Positions 16,245 to 23,376 of a stretch of 54,207 bases of DNA are shown here, piece by piece (the stretch's first letter is position 1; each line of letters opens with the position of its first letter). Source of the stretch: an uncultured Paracoccaceae bacterium (GTDB lineage Bacteria; Pseudomonadota; Alphaproteobacteria; Rhodobacterales; Rhodobacteraceae); NCBI GenBank assembly GCA_937883775.1, contig CAKZXZ010000164.1:1-54207 (forward strand), given 5' to 3'. Both the position numbers and the translations under genes were made by a program. Below the pieces are notes generated by a model. It made no database searches. It was not told the origin of the DNA and saw only the letters and a program-made list of their open reading frames with translations.

Positions 16245-16260
16245 CAGACAGATCGGTCTG
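16245..16260. promoter_or_regulatory. Candidate operator of the nucleoside ABC operon
   Basis: CAGACAGATCGGTCTG is a 16-bp palindrome with one mismatched pair (positions 6 and 11). It lies 58-73 bases before the start of the binding-protein gene, where a promoter would be expected. The GAC-GATC-GTC shape resembles sites bound by TetR-family repressors, but no regulator gene is adjacent. This is a pattern-based call. Confidence 0.4.
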
Positions 16261-16363
16261 ATCCTGCACGCGAGTAGGCCGCAGGGTGGCAGGACCGTCA
16301 ACTGGTTTTTGGGGAGATTCCGGTGCCTTTGCCGGACCTGACAGGTATTTGACGCTTGGTTAG

Positions 16364-16768
16364 TCAGTTTCCAAGCGTTCGTGCCATCAAAAGAGCATCG
16401 ACACGGCTGCCATCTGGATGTCGGTAGTAGTCTTTGCGTCGCCCGCCCACTTTATAGCCCGCATGTTTGTAAAGCGTTTGGGCTGCAATATTGTTGGCCG
16501 CCACCTCAAGAAAGACGCGGCCTTGCACGGTGTCATGCAGCTGCGCCAACAACGCCCGCGCCTGCCCAGTGCGCCTGTGATCGGGATGGGTGGCGAGGGT
16601 CAGCACCTCGGTCTCATCAAGGATCGTGCGCACCATCAGAAAGGCGTTTGAGCTGCCGAAAAGCCGAACATGCGCGCTGTCGAGCAGGGTTTGAAACTCT
16701 TGCGCTTTCCAGGGGCGCGGCGTTGTAAAGCAAAGCGCATGCGTGGCGGCCAGATCGGCAGGTGTCAT
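16364..16768 (-). CDS. rimI: Ribosomal protein S18-alanine N-acetyltransferase RimI
   Basis: A 134-residue GNAT protein. The acetyl-CoA loop is HPDHRRTGQARALL, and VFLEVAANNIAAQTLYKHAGYK is the characteristic late segment of RimI. It acetylates the N-terminal alanine of ribosomal protein S18. Its start overlaps the tsaB stop by 4 bases, and a tsaB-rimI pair is common in bacteria, which supports the call. The last codons overlap an 8-bp inverted repeat (16352-16378) that has no T tract. Confidence 0.85.
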   Translation of the reverse strand: MTPADLAATHALCFTTPRPWKAQEFQTLLDSAHVRLFGSSNAFLMVRTILDETEVLTLATHPDHRRTGQARALLAQLHDTVQGRVFLEVAANNIAAQTLYKHAGYKVGGRRKDYYRHPDGSRVDALLMARTLGN

Positions 16769-17421
16769 GGCAAGATCACAGGCGCGGGGTCGCGCGGTGG
16801 GGCGGCATCTGCGGGCCGGATGTAAAGCGGCTTTGGACGTGGTTGCGGCGTGTCGAGCCGTGTGGCAGCAACCCGTGCCATCGCTTCGGCCAAAGGATAG
16901 GCCGGAGCGGTCGCGCGCGCGTTGAGCTTTTGGCTGACGATGTCACTGCGACCGCCGATCACGGACAGGTCGGGATGGCGGGCCGTGTCGGGAAGTACAT
17001 CCAGCGCATGCTGTTCCGGTCCATCCGTGGGGCGATATCCAAAGCCTTGCAGGTAGACGCTGTCGCGCCGCGCATCAACGCATGACAGGACGGCCCCGGC
17101 TGTGCCGAAGGCCTGTGCTTGCAGCACGGACACACCGATTGCCGGAATGCCAAGGCCCAGCGCAAGGCCGCGCGCGGCAGAGACCGAGATACGAATCCCT
17201 GTGAAATTTCCCGGACCCGTGCCGACAGCCATGGCGGTCAGATCCCGGTACCCCGCGCCGCCCGCCTCAAGGACCTCTTGTAGCAAGAGCATCAGGCGTT
17301 CGGCCTGACCTTTGGTCATGTCTTCATGCGCGCTGGCAAGAACCTGATTGCCGGAGAGCAGTGCGGCCGTGCAATGTGCCGCCGACGTATCAAACGCGAG
17401 CAGGAGCGGTGTTCCTGTCAT
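16765..17421 (-). CDS. tsaB: tRNA threonylcarbamoyladenosine biosynthesis protein TsaB
   Basis: A 218-residue protein of the ASKHA fold that partners TsaD and TsaE to attach threonylcarbamoyl to A37 of ANN-decoding tRNAs. The start LLLAFDTSAAHCTAAL, the VGTGPGNFTGIRIS segment and CVDARRDSVYLQGF are family hallmarks. I chose the ATG at 17421 because its first residues give the conserved strand and it overlaps the GFA gene stop as ATGA. The longer in-frame start lies inside the GFA gene. rimI follows with a 4-base overlap. Confidence 0.88.
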   Translation of the reverse strand: MTGTPLLLAFDTSAAHCTAALLSGNQVLASAHEDMTKGQAERLMLLLQEVLEAGGAGYRDLTAMAVGTGPGNFTGIRISVSAARGLALGLGIPAIGVSVLQAQAFGTAGAVLSCVDARRDSVYLQGFGYRPTDGPEQHALDVLPDTARHPDLSVIGGRSDIVSQKLNARATAPAYPLAEAMARVAATRLDTPQPRPKPLYIRPADAAPPRDPAPVILP

Positions 17422-17864
17422 GGCGTTCCTGCATCGTTCAAGCGGTCGCGGGCAGAGCCGCTGGCCTGTGGCAGCGTGTCGGTCAGGCACAGCCATGGAA
17501 GTTGCGCGCTGCGATGCGAGTGGCTTTCAGGTGCCAGGTCTGCGGCCTGATCGAAAAGCCCGATGGGCACATAGATTTGGCCTGGTATGTAGTCATAAGT
17601 TGCTTGCAGATGGGTGCCACAGGCACTGCAGAACCAGCGCCTGACGCCGGGGGCGATACTGACGGATGTGTCAGGCGCGGGCGTGATCCGTAGGTCTTGC
17701 GGTGCAAACGCCGCAAAGGCTGAAACCGGCGCGCCGCTGACACGGCGGCAATCAGCGCAGTGACAATAGGCAACGGTTAACGGCTCAGTCGCAGACAACG
17801 AAAAGGCGCCGCAATAGCAGCGCCCTGTCAGATGTGTGTCGGTCGTGTCAGCCTCAGGCGGCAA
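17418..17864 (-). CDS. GFA-family (CENP-V/GFA domain) zinc-binding protein
   Basis: A 148-residue protein with the paired zinc motifs of the family: CYCGA (16-20), CHCADCRR (about 34-41) and FCSACGTH (about 78-85). Relatives include proteins once called glutathione-dependent formaldehyde-activating enzyme. Most, including probably this one, have no proven activity. The start appears to be a TTG at 17864 preceded by GAGGTG, because no ATG or GTG is available before the first zinc motif. It overlaps nfuA by 11 bases upstream and tsaB by 4 bases downstream, so it is tightly embedded in the operon. Confidence 0.8.
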   Translation of the reverse strand: MPPEADTTDTHLTGRCYCGAFSLSATEPLTVAYCHCADCRRVSGAPVSAFAAFAPQDLRITPAPDTSVSIAPGVRRWFCSACGTHLQATYDYIPGQIYVPIGLFDQAADLAPESHSHRSAQLPWLCLTDTLPQASGSARDRLNDAGTP

Positions 17865-18417
17865 CCGGGCGCACCTCGATCACTTCGGGGATGTAGTGGC
17901 GCAGCAGGTTTTCGATACCCATCTTCAGCGTCAGCGTGGAAGAGGGACAGCCCGCACAGGCGCCCTGCATATGCAGATAGACGATACCGCGATCAAAGCC
18001 GTGGAACGTGATATCGCCGCCGTCTTGTGCCACAGCAGGGCGCACGCGCGTGTCCAGAAGCTCTTTGATCTGCCCAACGATTTCGGCATCTTCGCCCGTA
18101 TGCTCGGCATGTCCAGAGGCGCCGGCCGCGTCGCCTTCGATGGCAGGCTGACCAGACTGATAATGCTCCATGATTGCGCCCAGAACGGATGGCTTGATGT
18201 GATCCCAATCGGTTTCGTCTGTTTTGGTAACGGTGATGAAATCATTGCCGAAGAACACACCCGAAACACCGCTCACCGCATAAATCCGTGTCGCAAGCGG
18301 CGACTTTCCAGCGCTGTCTTTTGAGGGAAAATCCGCTGTGCCCGTTTCAAGAACGGTCTGCCCAGGTAGGAATTTCAACGTCGCAGGGTTTGGCGTGGAT
18401 TCGGTCTGAATAAACAT
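17854..18417 (-). CDS. nfuA: NifU-family iron-sulfur cluster carrier (NfuA-like)
   Basis: A 187-residue Fe-S scaffold/carrier. An Nfu_N domain comes first (FIQTESTPNPATLKFLPG at the start), then a NifU C-terminal domain with the cluster-binding CAGC in GACAGCPSSTLTLKMGIE near the C-terminus. It delivers Fe-S clusters to target apoproteins in the cytosol. I chose the ATG at 18417, which has GGAGG upstream; a longer in-frame start adds a basic stretch not seen in the family. usp lies upstream on the same strand with an 87-base gap. Confidence 0.9.
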   Translation of the reverse strand: MFIQTESTPNPATLKFLPGQTVLETGTADFPSKDSAGKSPLATRIYAVSGVSGVFFGNDFITVTKTDETDWDHIKPSVLGAIMEHYQSGQPAIEGDAAGASGHAEHTGEDAEIVGQIKELLDTRVRPAVAQDGGDITFHGFDRGIVYLHMQGACAGCPSSTLTLKMGIENLLRHYIPEVIEVRPVAA

Positions 18418-18504
18418 GAGGCAGCCTCCGGGTGGGTGTATCCTAGATATGCGCCTGGCCCGGAGATGTGTCAAGGTTTAGAACTGTTCTAAAACGCCGC
18501 AACC

Positions 18505-18960
18505 TCAGGTAATGGCCTGAAGCCGCTCTTTGGACAGATCCCCCGGCACAATCGTCATCGGGATCGGCAGCTCGCCTGCATTTTTGGTCAATTGCGTAAT
18601 CAACGGTCCGGGCCCCTTCTTGTCGGTGGCCGCCCCCAGTACAAGCACGCCGATTTCCGGATCTTCCTTGACCTGCGCCATGATTTCGGGGACGGGTTCA
18701 CCCTCGCGGATCACCAACTCTGGATCAACGCCTTGCTTGTCACGCATCCACTTCGCGAAAACCTCGAAATGCGCGATGATCCGTTCACGCGCTTCTTCAC
18801 GCATGATGGTGCCCACACCAATCCAGTGGTTGAATTCATCCGGTGGAATAATCGACAGGATCTCGACCCCGCCACCGGTATTTGAGGCCCGCATGGCCGC
18901 AAAACGCATCGCGTTCAGGCACTCGCGGCTGTCATCAAGAACGACCAGAAACTTACGCAT
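18505..18960 (-). CDS. Universal stress protein (UspA family)
   Basis: A 151-residue single-domain Usp. The first strand FLVVLDDSRECLNAMRFA and the late VLVLGAATDKKGPGPLITQL segment match the family, but the ATP-binding G-2X-G-9X-G(S/T) motif is not intact (GAATDKKGPGP). ATP binding is therefore uncertain. I chose the ATG at 18960 because GGGAGGG precedes it. It lies between ilvE and nfuA on one strand. Confidence 0.85.
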   Translation of the reverse strand: MRKFLVVLDDSRECLNAMRFAAMRASNTGGGVEILSIIPPDEFNHWIGVGTIMREEARERIIAHFEVFAKWMRDKQGVDPELVIREGEPVPEIMAQVKEDPEIGVLVLGAATDKKGPGPLITQLTKNAGELPIPMTIVPGDLSKERLQAIT

Positions 18961-19018
18961 GAACCCTCCCGTAGTCACCGAGCATCATGGACGAGGCCGC
19001 GGGTGCTGGCAACGCAAT

Positions 19019-19882
19019 TCAACCAGTGGAATGCGCCCAGTCCCAATACATTTCACGGGCGCGTTTCGCGACGGGCCCAGCCTGATATTGCGTGTCATCA
19101 AAAGCGGTGACAGGCGTAATTTTCTGCATATTCCCGGTGAGGAAAACCTCGTCGGCCTCATGAAAATCCTTGAAAGATAGAACTTTCTCGACAACGTCAT
19201 GGCCGTCCTGACGCAGATGCGCCATATGCCGCGCGCGCGTGATGCCGGCCAGAAAAGTGCCGTTGGGGATCGGTGTGAAAACAACCCCATCGCGGACCAT
19301 AAACACATTGGCCGTCGCCGTTTCCGCGACATTGCCCATGGCGTCCGCGACAAGGGCGTTGCCAAATCCCTTGCGGTTCGCCTCAAGCAGCATCCGCGCG
19401 TTGTTGGGGTAAAGACAGCCTGCCTTGGCATTGCAAACATTGTCTTCAAGGACGGGTCTGCGAAACTGCGTCCGGGTGAGCGTGGTCGAAGCGCCGGACT
19501 TTGGCATCGCAATTTCTTCAAGCGAGATCGCAAAGCCGGTTGCCCCTTCTTTAGGCAGCACACCCAAAGGCCCGCCTTCCAGCGCCCAGTACATCGGGCG
19601 GATATAGACGGCAGCGGTCTTGGGATAGTGCGAAAGACCTTCCCAAATAATCTCGACCATATCGCTGGCCGATACAGTGGGTGTGACCATCAGCGCGTCT
19701 GCCGATGCGTTTACCCGTGCACAATGCGCATGCAGGTCGGGGCACACCCCATCGAAATACCGCGCTCCGTCAAAGACCGAGGAGCCGAGCCACATGGCGT
19801 GATCGGCGGCTTTCATTACGGGCATGTCGCCTTCGTGCCAGGCGCCCTCGAAATAGGTGCGGATATTGATGCCGGTGGCCAT
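19019..19882 (-). CDS. ilvE: Class IV aminotransferase, branched-chain amino acid aminotransferase type
   Basis: A 287-residue PLP enzyme. The lysine that binds PLP lies in NAKAGCLYPNN, and the phosphate-binding and late segments VAETATANVFMV and FLAGITRARHM are clear. YFEGAWHEGDMP at the start and the SSVFDGAR segment are typical of IlvE. It should interconvert branched-chain amino acids and their 2-oxo acids with glutamate. Related class IV enzymes (D-amino acid or R-selective amine transaminases) share these motifs, so substrate is less certain than fold. The gap between it and trpS contains copy 2 of a dispersed repeat. Confidence 0.82.
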   Translation of the reverse strand: MATGINIRTYFEGAWHEGDMPVMKAADHAMWLGSSVFDGARYFDGVCPDLHAHCARVNASADALMVTPTVSASDMVEIIWEGLSHYPKTAAVYIRPMYWALEGGPLGVLPKEGATGFAISLEEIAMPKSGASTTLTRTQFRRPVLEDNVCNAKAGCLYPNNARMLLEANRKGFGNALVADAMGNVAETATANVFMVRDGVVFTPIPNGTFLAGITRARHMAHLRQDGHDVVEKVLSFKDFHEADEVFLTGNMQKITPVTAFDDTQYQAGPVAKRAREMYWDWAHSTG

Positions 19883-19955
19883 GATGCTTCTCCCTCGGCT
19901 GGCAAGCTAGGTGGGTGGTGTGTAATCGTCCAGCTTTGCGCAAGCGACAAGGGGA

Positions 19956-20002
19956 GGATTTCGGTATTTGAAGACAAAAGAAGACACGCGCCGCGCCATT
20001 AA
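19956..20002 (+). repeat. Dispersed intergenic repeat, copy 2 (between ilvE and trpS)
   Basis: Aligns with the copy at 6772-6815: GGATTTCGGTATTTGAAGAC, AAAAGAAG, a GC-rich spacer and GCCATTAA. It is followed by a GC-rich stretch and CCAAATATCCTCGCCG. The remainder of the 177-base gap shows nothing else that I can name. Confidence 0.6.
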
Positions 20003-20059
20003 CCTTGACGCGCGCCGCCTCGTTCGCTTTTTCCAAATATCCTCGCCGAAGGCACGCAC

Positions 20060-21079
20060 CTAGCTGCGGATCATCCCTACGATGTCAAAGGTGCGCTGGA
20101 GGATGGGCTGGGCGATCTCGCGGGCGCGTTCAGCGCCCTTGCCGAGCACGCGATCAATTTCAGCCGTATCGCTCATCAACCGGGCCATTTCAGTGGCGAT
20201 GGGCGACAGCTTGGCCACGGCGAGATCTGCAAGCTGCGGTTTGAAATCGCCAAACTGCTTGCCTTCGAATTGAGTGAGCACGGTTTGCGCGTCCTCTTCG
20301 GCCAAAGCGGCGTAGATATTGATGAGGTTGCGGGCCTCTGGGCGGTCGGCAAGATCGTCCATTGTGGCGGGCAGTGCCTCCGGGTCGGTCTTGGCCTTGC
20401 GGATTTTCTTGGCAATCGCATCCGCATCATCGGTCATGTTGATCCGGCTCATGTCGGACGGGTCGGACTTCGACATCTTCTTGGAGCCGTCCCGCAAGCT
20501 CATCACGCGCGTGGCAACGCCTTCGATCACAGGCTCGGTCAGCGGGAAGAAATCCACGTCGAAATCGTGGTTGAACTTGGTGGCCACGTCGCGGGTCAGC
20601 TCAAGGTGCTGTTTCTGATCGTCGCCCACGGGCACATGGGTTGCATGATAGAGCAGAATATCAGCTGCCATCAGCGCGGGGTAGGTGAAAAGGCCGACCG
20701 ACGCATTCTCGCGGTTCTTACCGGCCTTGTCCTTGAACTGCGTCATGCGGTTCATCCAGCCCATGCGGGCGACGCAGTTGAAAATCCACGCCAATTGCGC
20801 GTGCTCGGCCACCTGGCTTTGGTTGAACATGATCGACTTGGTCGGATCGAGACCTGCTGCGATGTAGCCCGCTGCCAATTCGCGGGTCTGGTGGCGCAGT
20901 GCCTCGGGGTCCTGCCAGACGGTGATCGCGTGCATGTCGACCATGCAGTAGATCGTCTCGAAATCGTCTTCCTGCATGTCTACAAAGCGCTTGATCGCGC
21001 CCAGATAGTTGCCCAGCGTCAAGCCGCCGGACGGCTGGATGCCAGAGAAGACGCGCGGGGTGAAGGAGCTGTCGGACAT
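20060..21079 (-). CDS. trpS: Tryptophanyl-tRNA synthetase
   Basis: A 339-residue class I synthetase that charges tRNA-Trp. The HIGH-like region is [16 protein letters not shown] near the N-terminus and the KMSKS loop is [10 protein letters not shown] near 196-205, with the usual [16 protein letters not shown] between them. I chose the ATG at 21079, preceded by GAGAGA, over an in-frame ATG at 21091. It is divergent from the rhomboid-fold gene with 75 bases between starts. Confidence 0.95.
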   Translation of the reverse strand: MSDSSFTPRVFSGIQPSGGLTLGNYLGAIKRFVDMQEDDFETIYCMVDMHAITVWQDPEALRHQTRELAAGYIAAGLDPTKSIMFNQSQVAEHAQLAWIFNCVARMGWMNRMTQFKDKAGKNRENASVGLFTYPALMAADILLYHATHVPVGDDQKQHLELTRDVATKFNHDFDVDFFPLTEPVIEGVATRVMSLRDGSKKMSKSDPSDMSRINMTDDADAIAKKIRKAKTDPEALPATMDDLADRPEARNLINIYAALAEEDAQTVLTQFEGKQFGDFKPQLADLAVAKLSPIATEMARLMSDTAEIDRVLGKGAERAREIAQPILQRTFDIVGMIRS

Positions 21080-21154
21080 GGGGTCTCTCATGCTGGCGTT
21101 TCAAGTCGGGTTGGCTTACCCATGGTGTAACGGCCCGTCAAGAAAGAGAGCCAG

Positions 21155-21841
21155 ATGAGCGAGCAGAACAATATCTCACCGGTCAATCCGTTGCCGCCGA
21201 TTGTGGTGGCCCTGTTTTTGTTTATCGCAGGTATTGAGTTGATGTTCCTGCTGGGCGAGCGCGGCCTTCTTGGTGGGCAAGAGGCCGTGGGCTGGCGCAA
21301 TCAGGCGATCAACGATTATTCGTTCTTCAATCAGATCTTCGACCGGATGGTGGCGCGCGGCGAAGGCACGGCCAGCGATTGGATGCGGTTTGTCAGCTAT
21401 CCGTTCGTGCATCTGACATTCACGCACACGCTGTTTGTCTGTGTGTTCCTTTTGGCGCTGGGTAAGATGGTCGGCGAGATTTTCGCAGCTTGGGCGGTGC
21501 TTGCGGTTTTCGTGGTCTCTTCGATTGCTGGGGCTTTGGCCTATGGGTTGCTGCTGGACGAGACGTTTCCGCTGATCGGGGGCTATCCGGCGGTTTACGG
21601 GCTGATCGGAGCGTTCACCTTTTTGCTTTGGGTGCGTTTGGTGAACGATGGGGCGAACCAGTTTCGGGCGTTTACGCTGATCGGGTTTTTACTGTTCATT
21701 CAGCTGATCTTCGGGCTGCTCTTTGGGGGCGGCATGGATTGGGTCGCCGATATCGCCGGCTTCGTGGCGGGCTTTGTCACATCCGTTTTCGTTTGCCCCG
21801 GTGGCTGGCGCTATATCCGCGCACGGATCCGGCGGGATTAA
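21155..21841 (+). CDS. Rhomboid-fold membrane protein lacking catalytic residues (pseudoprotease)
   Basis: A 228-residue six-helix rhomboid-family protein. The HLTFTH segment at 86-91 sits in the second helix, where active enzymes have H-X3-N, and the loop after it keeps the glutamate (LGKMVGE). The expected catalytic GASGAIY motif reads GGYPAVY (142-148), so the serine is replaced by Y144. The expected HxxGxxxG helix reads DIAGFVAG (199-206), so the histidine is replaced by D199. Both members of the Ser-His dyad are therefore missing. It is likely a binding or scaffold protein rather than a protease (inference). It ends tail-to-tail with murJ, the stop codons sharing TTAA. Confidence 0.85.
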   Translation: MSEQNNISPVNPLPPIVVALFLFIAGIELMFLLGERGLLGGQEAVGWRNQAINDYSFFNQIFDRMVARGEGTASDWMRFVSYPFVHLTFTHTLFVCVFLLALGKMVGEIFAAWAVLAVFVVSSIAGALAYGLLLDETFPLIGGYPAVYGLIGAFTFLLWVRLVNDGANQFRAFTLIGFLLFIQLIFGLLFGGGMDWVADIAGFVAGFVTSVFVCPGGWRYIRARIRRD

Positions 21842-23376
21842 CGGCGCAGAGCGGCGCGGAGCTCGGACAGGCGGAAGGCACCGATCAACTGGCCGAACAT
21901 CGCGTAGCTGGCCATGCCGATGCTGACGAGTGCCAGAAGCGCGATATAGCGGATGCCAGCGGTGTTCAGGCCCGGCGTCATCAGAAGGGCAGCGACCCAA
22001 AGCACCGCACCCATACCGATTGAGGCCAGTGTGATCTTGAAGATGCGCGCGCCGAACCCGGCGGCAAAGCGGGCCTCGGGACCGAGTTTGCGTGCGCCGA
22101 CAAGTAGCAGAAGCACCATGACCCAACCTGCGACAGTTGCCGCGATGGCCGAGGCGAGCCAGCCGATGGAATAGGCCAAACCCACCGCGAGCACGGCATT
22201 CACGATCATGCCAACCAAGGCGAAATAGAACGGAGTTTTGGTGTTTTCGCGGGCAAAGTAGAGCGGTTGAAGCACTTTTTGCAGCACGAAGGAGGGCAGG
22301 CCGAGGCCATAGATCGCGACAGCGGCGGCGGTGGCAGCGGTGTCTTGGGCGGTCACAAGGCCACGCTCAAAGAGGACCGAAACGAGCGGGATGGGCACGA
22401 TCATCAGCGCCACAGCCGCAGGGATTGTCAGGGCGAGTGCGAGTTCCCCCGCGCGGGTGAGAGCGTGTTGGCCGCCGTTTGCATCGCCCGCGCGCAGGCG
22501 GCGGGAGAGATCGGGCAGCAGGACGATGCCGATGGCAATCCCGACGACGCCGAGGGGCAATTGATAAAGGCGGTCTGCGTTGTAGAGCCAGCTGACCGCG
22601 CGGTCGTAGTAGCTGGCGACCTGTTGGCCCACGACAAGGTTGATCTGCACGACGCCGCCAGCCAGCGCGGCGGGCGCTGCGATCACAGCGAGGCGTTTCA
22701 GATCGGCGGTCATGCGCGGCCAGCGGAAGGTCAGCCGGAAACCAGCACGGGAGGCGGCGACCCAGACCAGCGCCAATTGCGCGACACCGGCGATGGGGAT
22801 CGCCCAGATCAGCCAATCGGCGACGCTGCCATCCACCAGAACGGCGATGGCCACGGCTGAGATAAAGAGGATGTTGAGCAGCACGGGCGCGGCGGCAGCG
22901 GCGGCAAAGCGGCCCGTTGCGTTCAGCACGCCGGACAGCAATGCGGCCAGCGAAATGAACAGGATGTAGGGGAAGGCGATGCGGGCAAAATCGACGGCGA
23001 TGTCGAACTTCTCTTGCCCGGCAAAGCCGCTGGCGATGGCGTAGATCAGCCATGGCATGAAGAGCTGTGCGAGCAGGGTCAGCACAATCAGGATCGAGGC
23101 CAGCCCGCTGAATGCGTCTTGTGCAAATTCATGCGCGCCGTCCTGCGCTTCGACTTTCTTCGAAAACATCGGCACGAAGGCCGTGTTGAACGCGCCTTCG
23201 GCAAAGAAACGGCGGAACATGTTGGGGAGGCGGAACGCGACCACATAGGCCTCATATAAAGGCCCGGTGCCCAGCAGCGCCACGATAGTCGCGTCGCGCA
23301 CAAAGCCCAGCACGCGGCTGAGCAAGGTCCAGACGCCAACGGTCAGAAACCCCGAGACCAGCCGGATCGGCTTCAT
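21838..23376 (-). CDS. murJ: Lipid II flippase MurJ (MviN)
   Basis: A 512-residue MOP-superfamily membrane protein with about 14 helices that flips lipid II across the inner membrane for peptidoglycan synthesis. Family signatures near the N-terminus are VWTLLSRVLGFVRDATIVA and FRLPNMFRRFFAEGAFNTAF; the FVPMFSK loop follows. Its ATG overlaps the glnD stop by 4 bases, showing coupled translation. No internal break is visible. Confidence 0.95.
   Translation of the reverse strand: MKPIRLVSGFLTVGVWTLLSRVLGFVRDATIVALLGTGPLYEAYVVAFRLPNMFRRFFAEGAFNTAFVPMFSKKVEAQDGAHEFAQDAFSGLASILIVLTLLAQLFMPWLIYAIASGFAGQEKFDIAVDFARIAFPYILFISLAALLSGVLNATGRFAAAAAAPVLLNILFISAVAIAVLVDGSVADWLIWAIPIAGVAQLALVWVAASRAGFRLTFRWPRMTADLKRLAVIAAPAALAGGVVQINLVVGQQVASYYDRAVSWLYNADRLYQLPLGVVGIAIGIVLLPDLSRRLRAGDANGGQHALTRAGELALALTIPAAVALMIVPIPLVSVLFERGLVTAQDTAATAAAVAIYGLGLPSFVLQKVLQPLYFARENTKTPFYFALVGMIVNAVLAVGLAYSIGWLASAIAATVAGWVMVLLLLVGARKLGPEARFAAGFGARIFKITLASIGMGAVLWVAALLMTPGLNTAGIRYIALLALVSIGMASYAMFGQLIGAFRLSELRAALRR

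Noticed and set aside
16352-16378. 8-bp inverted repeat ACGCTTGG/CCAAGCGT at the 3' end of rimI
   Set aside because: It overlaps the last rimI codons and has no T tract on either strand, so I did not call a terminator.
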